Assembly (NCBI GenBank): GCA_030762175.1
Contig: CM060843.1
Span: 117,496,869 to 117,560,868, forward strand
DNA from: Metallyticus violacea
Taxonomy: Eukaryota; Arthropoda; Insecta; Mantodea; Metallyticidae
Length of the DNA stretch: 64,000 nt
Direction: 5' to 3'
Part shown: one piece after another, positions 23,324 through 34,209 of the stretch
How positions within the stretch are numbered: the first letter of the stretch is position 1
Layout: the number at the start of each line of letters is the position of its first letter
Position numbers and translations under genes: made by a program
Notes under the pieces: model-generated
What the model was told of the DNA's origin: nothing
Databases searched by the model: none
The model's input: the letters and a program-made list of their open reading frames with translations, nothing else

Positions 23324-24521
23324 GTGAGTGCAATTATCCATCAATTATAAAATTCCAAGATTTATAGTAAATGGACCCTACATCTTAAGGAACACAGAAT
23401 TATCATCTGATCAATTTTTGTTTGCTTGTTACGAGGCTGAAGGTGACGATTTCTTGAAACAGACACCAAAAAGTCAGTTTATGAGAGACACAAAACTTCG
23501 GAAGATCAAAAAAATCTAAGACGATACCTTATCTGGTAAAGCTATTATTCAATTATTCCGGAACTTGAAGGCATCTTTTTAATCGATAGATATATTATCT
23601 CGTAAAGAAACAAAAGTATATGGAAAAACTGTATGGGAATTTAGAAAGCAGCTTGGTGCTTCTATCCTCACAATGATTTGGTAACGTCAAACCATTCAGT
23701 TACCTAATAGCTCGGGCCCCTCCTGATTTTTATATCTTTGTCCTATTCTAAAAGATGATATTCTAGAAAGAAGATATCACTATGTAGAGGAAGAAGATGG
23801 CTGATCCACAGAGTGCTACCACAGGCTCTGACATCTAAGCGACACCAAGCTATAGAAATGCAAAGAGTTTTCACAGAAACATGCCAATTTATTTAAAGTT
23901 GATATCCTGAAAGAAAAATAAAAAGTGTTTTATTACATAATAAGAATTTTTCATACTTCCAATACGCATAACTCGTTTATTTATTGGATTAATTTTTCGT
24001 CAAGTAGAACAAGTAAAAATAGTATATAAATGTTGCGTCTAAAGAAAGAAAGTGCAGTGAGATTATTTGAGTTACAGACTGGCAGAGCGCGGCTGCATAC
24101 TAAGAGAAACCAGTCGCCAAGGCTTGTAATGCATGTGCAGATAACAGTTTGTAATTATATTGAGGGATGTTTTTTCAACGATTGGTTGTAATTTTGTGCT
24201 TATTCAGTGATTTCATTGTGTGCTAATTGCACTTCTTTAATAATGCTACTATATAAATACAGTCTTAGAGAAATGGTTTTATGTACGATATTTATGTGAA
24301 AACGGTGATTAGGTAATTTGTATGAAAATATCCTGGCAATCGTGTTCAGGTAGAGAAATTACTCACCAACTGTTAAAACGTTACTACAGTACCTCTCAAT
24401 GACAAGAAACGTCTTCTTACGGAAGAAAGGCTTGGAATTTTCTACGCAGATGTTGACAATACACTGCCGGGGGATATCATTTTCAAAAATTCTTATAATA
24501 ATGTTAGTAATTATTATTTAC

Positions 24522-24530
24522 AGTTTTAAA
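24522..24530. repeat. Left target-site duplication of SINE-A copy 3
   Basis: 'agttttaaa' recurs exactly at 24778-24786, on the other side of the element. Confidence 0.7.
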
Positions 24531-24777
24531 CGCATCGTAGACCCAAGGTTGCGGGTTCAAACCCGGTTTTGGGGGGATAGGGCGTAAAAAGCATAATTAT
24601 AGCTTCCTTTGGAAGGGAAGTAAAGCCGTTGGTCCCGTGTCGTAGCTTTACAGCACGCACGTTAAGCCTGAAAGAAGATACTTCTGAGCAAATATTATTG
24701 GCCGTTTCTCGCCCTAAATAGAATGGTATGCTAATGACCAAAGATGTTAAGAACGGCCTTAAATAAACTAAACCTAG
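24531..24777 (+). mobile_element. SINE-A copy 3, 5'-truncated within the tRNA head
   Basis: 'gcatcgtagacccaaggttg' aligns with 'gcctcctaaactcaagatcg' of intact heads, so the element starts inside the anticodon-arm region and lacks the A box. The B box ('gggttcaaacccgg'), the core 'agccgttggtcccgtgtcg' and the tail 'aagaacggccttaaataaac' follow. A 9-bp repeat flanks it. Lacking its A box, it should not be transcribed by polymerase III. Confidence 0.85.
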
Positions 24778-24789
24778 AGTTTTAAATAC

Positions 24790-27700
24790 AGTGCCTTTTT
24801 ATGCCGTCAGTAAACATAAACATACTAAAGAAATCTGCCCATCCCCGGGACGACCCTACCTACGATAGTAAGCAGCCACACTTAGGCGAATGTAACACTG
24901 TACATAAGGCAGCAGAAATAACAGTTTATGGCAGCAATATTATTCGTAAACAAAGAGCTTCCTTCTAGGAATGTTTAATGTTTAAATTCTGTCTTGTATT
25001 AAATATTAATATAAAGTTTCTTGAAGCTGAGAAGTATGTGAAAAACTGTTAATTTAATGCTAAAATATTTCCAAATATATTCTGAAAAATTACCTATAGA
25101 TCCTACATATGAAAATGGCCCGCATCCATTAATGAGGGTGAAACAAAACGTTTTATTATGATGCGTAATCTAAAAGTAAAAGCATTTTAAATGAAGCAGA
25201 ATCATACCGTGCATTGTTCGGTTATAAAGTTATATATTTAAAACTAGAGAGAGCAAATTTTTCCAACAATATTCGCTTTTTTCTCAAATTCCCGCTCTTA
25301 ACACGTAATTTAGCTAAAAATGATGTATGCCTTGTTTATAAAAATAAAGTGTTTTATAAACAAAAAATAGAGAGTGCTTTGGTTTTAAGTGATAGGTTAG
25401 TGCTTATAAGAATAAAAATTATCTGGTTAAATTCACTGCACTGGTATTCTTTTAATAATTTTCCTACGTTATAACTTGATACATTTTTAACTTGAGGTCA
25501 AAAAATGAGAATTTATTCAAACTGTATCGATATGTGTAAAATTATAGATCGCTCTATGGGAAAACTGAGCCCTTTAGATTTAGGGAAGAAGGGAAGGGGA
25601 GATAAAGGAGAAATCGATAAGAGAATTTAGGTCAGTAGCGTTTGGGAACAGGGAGCAACCCTCGTCTTTCTCTCACTGTCTGTAATATATCCCGCACTCA
25701 GGGTTGCATCTAATGAAAGTTGTGAACATTAAAGGAGCACGAAATTGTAATTATCTCGAGACTTCAGAGCTAGAAATCATCTCACGTCGTCGTTACACAG
25801 GGGTTGGAAAACGTTTGTTTTTTTTCTTCATAAAAATCACGATTAGTTTCTGTAAGAACGCTCGAGAACATGAGGTGATGCCTTCCGCTTTTATTTTGCC
25901 ACACTCAAGAACTGGCTCGTATCAAGTGGTTTGTTCTGATCAGTGTTTCAATTTCGTAAGGAAATATGAAAAATTTTCATTACTGCTCACATAAATACCT
26001 ATTTAAATTCTTTCAAGCCCTTTTATAAACACGTACAAAATAGCATGCAACTGTTATGGAGGTTAAGTTAAATGTAAATATAATTCAAGAAAGGCAATGA
26101 ACTGAATTAAAAAAATTACGGTGTAATAAAATCTATAAAAGTATAAGAAACTAAATATGAAGGTAAGAACAAACATGATAAATAAAAAATTAAAGCACAT
26201 ATAAAAATGAAGAAAAAATAGAAAGACAACACATATAGAGAATATAAAATTGGAACTGTTAAAAGCTAGACAGCTTTTAAACTTTAGGGTACGACATTTT
26301 GTGCAAAAGTGAAAATTTCAAATTTCTGTTCATCAGCTATAGTTACTCTGTAATTAAGAAAGAAACCGAAAAATTGCAACATTTATAATGAAATGAGAAA
26401 TTTAAAATGTATGAAAAATAACTTTTGAATTTTTCAGAAATCATTTCTTAGAACAAAATAAATTCAGGGCAGGAAGATCATGTACAGATAGTGTATTCAC
26501 ATCAAAACAATGAACCAATAAGTGAAGAAATTAAACAATGAAACAAAATATTATTTACAAATTTTGATAAAATTTTGAAACAACTGGTATAGTAAAACTA
26601 TGAACAAGTTTAAGACAAAATGGAATCATCTCATAGAAACTATTAGGAATTTATTTAAAAAGGTGAACATTTATTTGCTTGAACATTTATTTAAAAATAA
26701 GAAATAATTTAAAATAAAAATTAAGCAAAGCGTTAAAACAGTTCTTAACCACGTGTATTCAATATTTACTTACGAAATTAATTGCAAAGATTAGATGTAA
26801 TTAACAAATAAATAAGTTTCTGCACTAATAAATTTATATTTACACAAAATAATTGTGGATGACCAAGATGTAATATCCAATACAAAAGAAAAATCCAAGA
26901 GATCACATTCGAGATATGTAAAGATGTAAAGAATACAAATTGGAAATATTACAGTAATAACTTAAAACCACATTCCGATGAAATCAACGTATTGGATAAA
27001 AATCATGGAAAATAATATTTAAGAACAGCCAAACTTTTTATTATATCAGCTGTGATGTATAATATAAATACAACTCCGTCTCAAAGTGTTTGTGAAACAC
27101 ATAGTAGAAAATGTCTCATACACACGAAATATATGATGAACCAAATAACAGCAGCACAAATGAAATTCTTATAGTAAGAGGTTAGAAGAGAGAAGAAAAA
27201 ATAAAGTAATACACAAATCAGACAACAACTTGGATTATTTTGTATAACAGATAAAATTTTAGAGTATGAATATAGATGAATAGAAATATAAATGTATGGA
27301 AAAATGAATGTATTACTAAAAATAGAAGCAATAATTCATCTTCATTAGAAAACACATTAGTACAATAATTACTAAGTTAATATTAGCTACCATGTGCATT
27401 TGTAGGAACTTGATGATTGAAACCAAGTATCTGAACAATGGTCGCGGAAGCCTACGAATTTACATAACTACATAATATAGCTAACTGTTCTGAAATATAC
27501 ATGTATTGCAACTCTAAAACTTGTGAAATATCCTTGATATTTTTACTGATCACCCAATTAACGAATTTGTCGTATTCCTTCTAATATGCTATCGTAAGAT
27601 TTTCTCGGTGTTAGTGACAATTCAGAATTTTCAGATAGGGTTAAAATGACTTGCTGTAAATCCATCTTCCCAACAATAACAACTGACAAACGAACTAATC

Positions 27701-28363
27701 ATCATCGATACGATGATATCCTAGGTAAAGAAAATGAAGGCATTGACTTAGAGTAATTCATTGGAAAATCTATATAAATATTTATTTTATTTACACTCCT
27801 TTATAATTCTGGTATACAAAAGGATAGCGTATGAAACACGTTGATAATGTTATACAATCTGTCCCCTAACTTTTAAAAATATCAGATTAGGATTAGCGTG
27901 AAATTAGACCTCTAGATGTTAATTTTTTAACGCACATCTATTTTGTTCACTATAATTCATATTATATGTTTTCAATTCCAGTACCATCTAGGTTTTAAGT
28001 ATTTAAAGGTTCTCTCTCCATGATTCTGAGAATGCATGTTCGTAGTCACATTATTATAATAAATATAATTATTGTAGCAATCGTTTTCGATAAGAATGCG
28101 TAAATTAATGATTATCAATGATTATATTTTACAATTAAAATGCACAATAATTTAAAATAATAATAGTATTGTATCATCATTATTATAATTCATTAATATT
28201 CCTGGCTTCTACAACCACACCGATAACCTGAGCTTCCGTGTTTTATTTGATCACATGACCACAACCACAAATTTTATTTGCAAGATATATGACTTCGCGA
28301 AGAGCATAGTAAAAAAGAACACAAACATAGTGAAAATGAGAGAAGTCAATACATAGTTATGAA

Positions 28364-28394
<31 letters not shown>

Positions 28395-28770
28395 CGAAGG
28401 ATAAACACGGAAAACTTTACAAGGACTTTACTGGTTCGATTGTAGCAGTATTTTTGATTTACAAAATATGTTTGCTTTACCTGACACTTGAATAAAAATA
28501 TTCAAATAATAACTTTCTTGTGTCATAGCTTTGAATGAGAATAAATGTCCTAAATATAAATCTGAAACTCACTAGAGGTCTCTGTGCTCATTGAGAGGTA
28601 GTTTTAATGTCAATTTCTATGTTGTAGAATAAAACTTTAACATCAAATACCAGTTTTGAGAAGATGGAACCGTTTTTAAAAATAAGTAGACGAATTATTT
28701 AATTTGTAAAGATTACTTTATAGTACATTCTATTGTACAATAAAATGTAATACTATAAACTAATGTCATA
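24790..28770. other. AT-rich stretch without recognised genes
   Basis: I see no repeat family or coding motif that I can name. From about 26.0 to 27.4 kb the plus strand is strikingly A-rich and purine-biased, which could be a very old retroelement relic, but no motif survives. A short (AAAT)n tract lies at 28361-28393. Confidence 0.5.
28361..28393 (+). repeat. (AAAT)n microsatellite
   Basis: About eight AAAT units ('gaataaataaataaataa'). Confidence 0.95.
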
Positions 28771-28809
28771 ATATTAATTCACAGCGTTATAGCCACTCTG
28801 TTCAGTAGA

Positions 28810-29010
28810 ACAGTAGAACGATAACCAAAACAACTTCTTGCCTTCAAAATATTTCCACGTTTAGAAGCTTTCCCTTGAAGCTCATTGGCTCCTTTGACCT
28901 TAGGGAAAAGCACGTAATCATCAAAGGTATCATCTCCATCTACATCCGCAGCCGTTAACAGCCCTCCAGAGAAAATCCCTCTGTTCAACGCGGTCATCCA
29001 AACGCCAGAA
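28810..29010 (-). other. Open minus-strand segment with calcium-loop-like motif (unidentified)
   Basis: The minus-strand frame is open for over 65 residues outside the low-complexity flank and encodes A-A-D-V-D-G-D-D-T-F-D-D-Y-V-L-F, reminiscent of the D-x-D-G-D loop in FG-GAP or EF-hand-like repeats. Base composition is more balanced than the surroundings. The frame then continues into a Ser/Phe stretch created by the purine tract at 29000-29080, which cannot be real coding. No clear acceptor AG or donor GT bounds it. It may be an exon fragment, a processed pseudogene piece or chance. Confidence 0.25.
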
Positions 29011-29080
29011 AAAAAAAAAGAACAAGAACAAGAAAAAGGAAAAGGAAAAGAAAAAGAAAAAGAAGAAAAAAAGGAACTTA
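29006..29080 (+). repeat. Purine-only tract
   Basis: Runs of 'gaaaaagga' and 'aagaacaagaac' make an almost pure A/G stretch with one strand entirely pyrimidine. Confidence 0.9.
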
Positions 29081-31799
29081 ACACTTCTTCCGATAACTAT
29101 GAAGTAACTATTGCAAACAAGGGGTTAAAATGCAGGAAGAAAGGGAAAACATTCTTTGCAGCATCCCTTAAGAACGTTGCACAGTGTTAAATTTAACGAA
29201 TTTAGGTTAGCAAAAATCGATTTTTTAATTGCTGAATTAACATAAGTATTGTTATACGCTGTACTAAGGTTGATGTATGGTATTTATAGACTGCTTACTG
29301 TTTGCTTATCTCTTAGTCACCAACAACTGTGCAGCACCTCTTGCTTCCAATAGAAAACGCAATTATGTAGTTCAGTGTTGTGGAGTGATTTCAGTTTCAG
29401 TAGTATGGAGCTAGTGCAGCAAGATAACCTATGATGACTTTTTAAAATTAGTTTCTTGGTTTAAAAATAAACGTTCAATCATACGTAATAATTAATATAA
29501 ACAAAAGTAGCAAGTTTAATTTTAATCCTTTTTTTTTCTCATGATGTTCACTCGTGTTCATTAAATTTTTCAATTCCATCTTGTTCAGCTATTTCTCTTT
29601 TAAATGCGGTTTTAATATATGCGCACATCTACAAATATATCGTTTTAAAATTTGCGGCGCACAGCGACGCGGTGCCAACTATTTGACACGTGGTTGCGAG
29701 ACATCACAAATCAAAATGATAATATTGTTAATGACATTGTAGTGCGTTTAATATTAAAGGTCTTCCCACAGATAATGGACTTAAAATTAAAATGTTGTTC
29801 GATTGATTTCATAGAGAACGAATACTCACTCATTGCTTAAAATGTTCTAGGCATTTGGTACGCTTTTTGAAATATAATGTAATGGGGTTAGATGCTGAAT
29901 TTAGTAGTAAAATTTATAGTTTTATTTCAAGAATGCGTGTGAAACGTGTTGGCACGAAGCTGAATAGAGACTCGCCTAGAAAACCTTTTTAGTTACAGTG
30001 GTTTAAGTCTAAAAAGAGAAATTTTGAAGATGTAAAAACCCGCAGCTCTGAGAAAATTAATTTGCTGCAAAAATAATCCTTCGTGCTTCGGGAAAGAAAG
30101 ATACAGATAATATTGTCAAGGAATTAGTAGGAAAAAACCCACAAAGAAAAGAATGATGATTAAGGTAACAAAAAAGATTATAAAATATACATGAGCAAAA
30201 GTTAGAATCACCTGAGATGCATCATTAATAAAAATGGGCGTAACGCTGTTAGAAAAAAAATAAAGGAAGCTTTTGTCTTTTTGTGTATAAAATTCACTGT
30301 TCATCAATATAGATGAATTCAAAAAACCTCAAGGATCGAAAATGAAAGATTTACTTTCCATATTATAAACTTTTGGAGGCCTGAAGAAGCCATTTCTGTT
30401 AGTGTACCTTTGCAGAAATAAAGCTCCAGGAACTATTAGATCACACCAATCGGTGCATCATTTTGACAGCATTGACGGTTTTATAGTCGTATTTATTCCA
30501 ATAAGGTCAATATATTGTAAATGTGTAAACATAGATGTAATGGGAGTTCGGGGAAAGTATGTATTAACAAAAAATATCTCAGAAAGGTGTGGTCCCATTT
30601 CGACTTCATATGAATAAAAGGGAATCTAAATATGATACTATAAAGAAATCAAGCGTAAATAAATTTATTTAAGCACGTGTGTGTGTAACAGTACCTAGTA
30701 AAGGGACAATAGATTACAGAATAGGGCGGAATCTTTTTTTCTAATTTCTGATGTTAATTAAAAAAACAACAGGAATTAATGAAGAACTCACTCGCATATA
30801 ACGAAGATACACACCAAAGGCCTTCTAATTTGACTTATGTTATTCAAAATTATATAGTAAAAATATAATTGAAAATTGCCTATATATTTTCAGAACTAAT
30901 TAAATATAGCACTCCTATTTAAAACAAAACAACAAAAAATATAGGCACAAATTAATCAATGGCTTTAAGATATTAGCATGAAATTTAAATAAACCAAATA
31001 AAATTTTACTATTCGGAATTTAATTGAGCATTTCTGCCATAAAGCCGCTGAGTATTTAGAATCTTTAGACACATGCTGAATGTATAGGACAGATACCTAA
31101 GGTACTAAACTCTTGCACTAATGTAGTATTCCTTTTATTTTCAAATTTATTCAGTTTATTTACGGACTTTTTTTTAATGCAAACAGCAATGTACAGGTAG
31201 ACTAGAACTCCCTTGCCACAAGTATCTTTGGTTATTGTTCCAATGAATATGTCTACGGGTACAAACTGTATTTGAAGCCGGTTAGAACCTATCTAAAAAT
31301 CCATGCATATATCTGGAGCAATGTTGTCTGTAGCATTCAAATCTAGGCCAAAATCCTAGTTCCCAGCCAAGTCATGCCTGATATCAGCTTGCGACGCACG
31401 CCCTCTTGACTTATCGTGACCGGAAGTGGAAACGTGACCTTGTTTCCATAGCGAGTGCTGAAGTCTTTACGACGATGAATGAAAGTTATGTGTGTAATGA
31501 ACCCTCAGATAGACTCGGAAATCCTGTGTTCCTAAACTTAAATGCTAATTTAAATTATTTTTTAAAATTTGTTTATGTTAGCCGTGGTAGAAATAACTAG
31601 AAAGATGTTCCTGCTAATTTGGATCTTGTAAACGATGAGCAGGGGCAGTGATACTATCAGGATGAGGGGAAAAAAAACCTTTATCGGGGCCGACAGGATT
31701 CTGTTCGCACATTATTGTTAAATTTTGTTCCGGGAAATAGAAAACTCTTCCTATGAGAGAAAGTGAACAAAGGTGCATTCTTTTCAAATGTACCATTTA

Positions 31800-31817
31800 A
31801 TGGCGTTAAACACCATT
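31800..31817 (+). repeat. SINE-B tail remnant, plus sense
   Basis: 'atggcgttaaacaccatt' at this point matches the SINE-B 3' end ('acgggcgttaaacactatt') in plus orientation, just before the TAC array. No plus-strand SINE-B body lies upstream. Confidence 0.5.
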
Positions 31818-31821
31818 CTAG

Positions 31822-31889
<68 letters not shown>

Positions 31890-32294
31890 TTACTACTACT
31901 TCTACTACTACTATTACTACTACTATTACTACTACTTCTACTACTACTACTATTACTACTATTACTACTATTACTACTACTACTACTATTACTACTACTA
32001 CTACTATTACTACTACTACTATTACTACTACTACTATTACTACTACTACTACTATTACTACTACTACTACTACTATTACTACTACTACTACTATTACTAC
32101 TACTACTATTACTACTATTACTACTACTACTACTACTACTACTACTATTACTACTACTACTACTACTATTACTACTACTATTACTACTACTACTATTACT
32201 ACTACTACTATTACTACTACTACTATTACTACTACTACTACTACTATTACTACTACTACTACTATTACTACTACTACTACTATTACTACTAAAT

Positions 32295-32335
<41 letters not shown>
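31818..32335 (+). repeat. 0.5-kb (TAC)n / (TAT) microsatellite
   Basis: About 170 trinucleotide units of TAC lie here, with TAT substitutions recurring every three to seven units, so slippage has copied the interrupted pattern. Poly-Thr and poly-Leu frames across it are repeat artefacts. It ends exactly at the tail of a minus-strand SINE-B. Confidence 0.95.
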
Positions 32336-32336
<1 letters not shown>

Positions 32337-32519
32337 AGGCACTACAGGCAGTGGAGATTACAGGAAATGAATGATATATTGGGAAAGGATTTTTGTCATT
32401 TATGAGGACTGAGGAAAACCTGAAAAAAAACCTCAGTCAGGGGGACGATCCTGGCGGGATTCAAACCCGACCTCCCGTTTACGAGTACGCACCTTAAGGA
32501 CCTCGGCCTCCCGTGACGG
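32336..32519 (-). mobile_element. SINE-B copy 6, minus strand, tail replaced by (AGT)n
   Basis: On the minus strand the head is 'gtcacgggaggccgaggtcc' and the B box is in 'gggtttgaatcccgcc'. Body blocks continue to 'ctgcctgtagtgccttagt', where the family's 'cctcagcagt' tail becomes an (AGT)n array. About 60 bp of the body ('cctaaacttaggcctggaac' region) is deleted. The array starts at the exact tail position holding an AGT seed in other copies. Confidence 0.85.
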
Positions 32520-32953
32520 AGAATATTTGTTGCTTTACATACCCGCTGACAGATTTTAATATTCCATGCTTCTTTTTACTTTTATAAGACATACCCCCAT
32601 TTTTCTATTATTTTTTTTCTTTCTTTCTTTATCACTGAACCTAATGCCATACCTGCTTCCCCTTCTTCAGTTCTTATTGTTGCCCAAGCGCGTATATCAA
32701 CGCTCTTTCCTCTTTGCCATATTTTTTTTTTCTTTCACTGTTATCCCAAACTTTCAACAGTCCTTACTAATCTCTAGATTTCTCCCTCTAAATTTTCTCT
32801 TTCCATTAATTCTGGTAGCCTGCTTTAAGCGCACTTTCCCTATCAGAGTCTATTTAAGTATAAAAAGATTCGGTTTCACGTTCCCTTTTCTATAAATCTA
32901 TAATTGTTTTCATAATTTAGCGCACCTTACTGTTTTCTTCTCTATCCTATGTG

Positions 32954-33248
32954 TCGGTCCTGGTGGTGTAGTGGTTACCATACTTGCCTCCTAAACTCAA
33001 GATCGCGGGTTCGATCCCGGCCAGGACCGATGGATTTGTTCGGGCGTAAAATTCCTAAGTATGGCTTCCTTCGGAAGGGAAGTAAAGCCGTGGGTCCTGT
33101 GTCGTACATTTGCGGCATGATAAAGAACCTCAAATCTGAAAGAAGAGGCCTCTGAGCAAAATTTGTCGGCCGTTTCACGCCCTGAATAGAATAGGACGCT
33201 GATGACCTGAGATGTTAAAGAGCGTCCGTAAATAAATCTAATCAAAAA
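32954..33248 (+). mobile_element. SINE-A copy 4, full length and well preserved
   Basis: This is the reference copy: 'tcggtcctggtggtgtagtg' head, B box 'gggttcgatcccgg', an acceptor-like pairing of 'gtcctgg' with 'ccaggac', then 'ggcttccttcggaagggaag', the core 'aagccgtgggtcctgtgtcg', 'gcctctgagcaaaatttgtc' and the tail 'gagcgtccgtaaataaat'. Flanks give only an imperfect repeat ('tctatcctatg' against 'tctatgctatc'), so the target duplication is uncertain. Polymerase III boxes look intact. Confidence 0.92.
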
Positions 33249-33929
33249 ATAATCTATGCTATCTTAAATGCGAAACTCAATGACTATTTGCAAGAGCTCT
33301 AAAATAATATGTAGCTAATAATATCTGATGCATAATAATTTATAGTCGATGCTACTTTACACATTTAATCTTCCTCAGTTACCTTATGTATTCACCTCTG
33401 ATGTAACCTTTTTCTTGTTTTTGCACCTGTTTTTTTAATTTCTGTTTTCTTTTACGAATTTTCATATCGACTCCTTTATTGTTTTTCCTTTGCTCTGTTA
33501 TTTTTACCTTCTCTTTTTCAGAGTGTTCTAATATTTTTAATCTTTCAAAAAGAACATAAACGGTTCAAAATATTGCACTATTTGTGTTTATTTCTTCAGA
33601 TCTCTAGTACTTGTTTTTTTTTAGTTATATTGTTTTTACATGTTATTTTATTTTTAATTTTTAGTATATACGATATGTCCGGGACTCCTTAAACAATGTA
33701 CAACAAAACTCCGTATTGTCACAACTTATTTTTACTATTTCAAAATCTAGTCAACATACTGCATACATATAATTAGCTCCCTATGGAAGCTTGGACCAAA
33801 AGCACTATCGCCCTAGACCTCTCTTAGGGATAAATCTGTGTAACGAGATAACCTTCGAGCTTCTCGGGTCTCTCAGATGAAGCGAAGTTTGGGAGTTTGC
33901 CCGGGTAGTGTGACGTAACTTAATGTTGT

Positions 33930-33970
33930 GCATGGCACGGTAAGGTTCGAGTCTCAGTCATTATCTCACA
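33930..33970 (+). other. Isolated B-box-like sequence
   Basis: 'taaggttcgagtctcag' fits a tRNA B box, but no A box or cloverleaf is evident. It is probably an old SINE head. Confidence 0.2.
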
Positions 33971-34137
33971 TTGCCCTATTTCTGCTAATATGCTTTAAAT
34001 ATATTTAAGAAGAGATGTATTTTATGCTTTAAATGAAGCGCCGAAAATAACATTTTAAAATAATTTCATTCACAAATCAGGCATTTGTACTAGTGAAACT
34101 CATAAAAATTGATGTGCATACATGTTTTTCTTATTTA

Positions 34138-34138
<1 letters not shown>

Positions 34139-34204
<66 letters not shown>
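34139..34204 (+). repeat. (ATA)n microsatellite
   Basis: About 22 uninterrupted ATA units. Confidence 0.95.
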
Positions 34205-34205
<1 letters not shown>

Positions 34206-34209
34206 CTTG

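Noticed and set aside
31763..32405. 203- and 210-codon poly-Thr and poly-Leu frames
   Set aside because: They are direct products of the (TAC)n array plus SINE-B sequence, with no coding constraint.
32949..33245. ORFs over the SINE-A copy and functional tRNA gene reading
   Set aside because: The frames recur at every SINE-A copy. The head has tRNA boxes and an acceptor-like pairing, but the anticodon arm does not close properly and the body and tail mark it as a SINE, so no tRNA gene is called.
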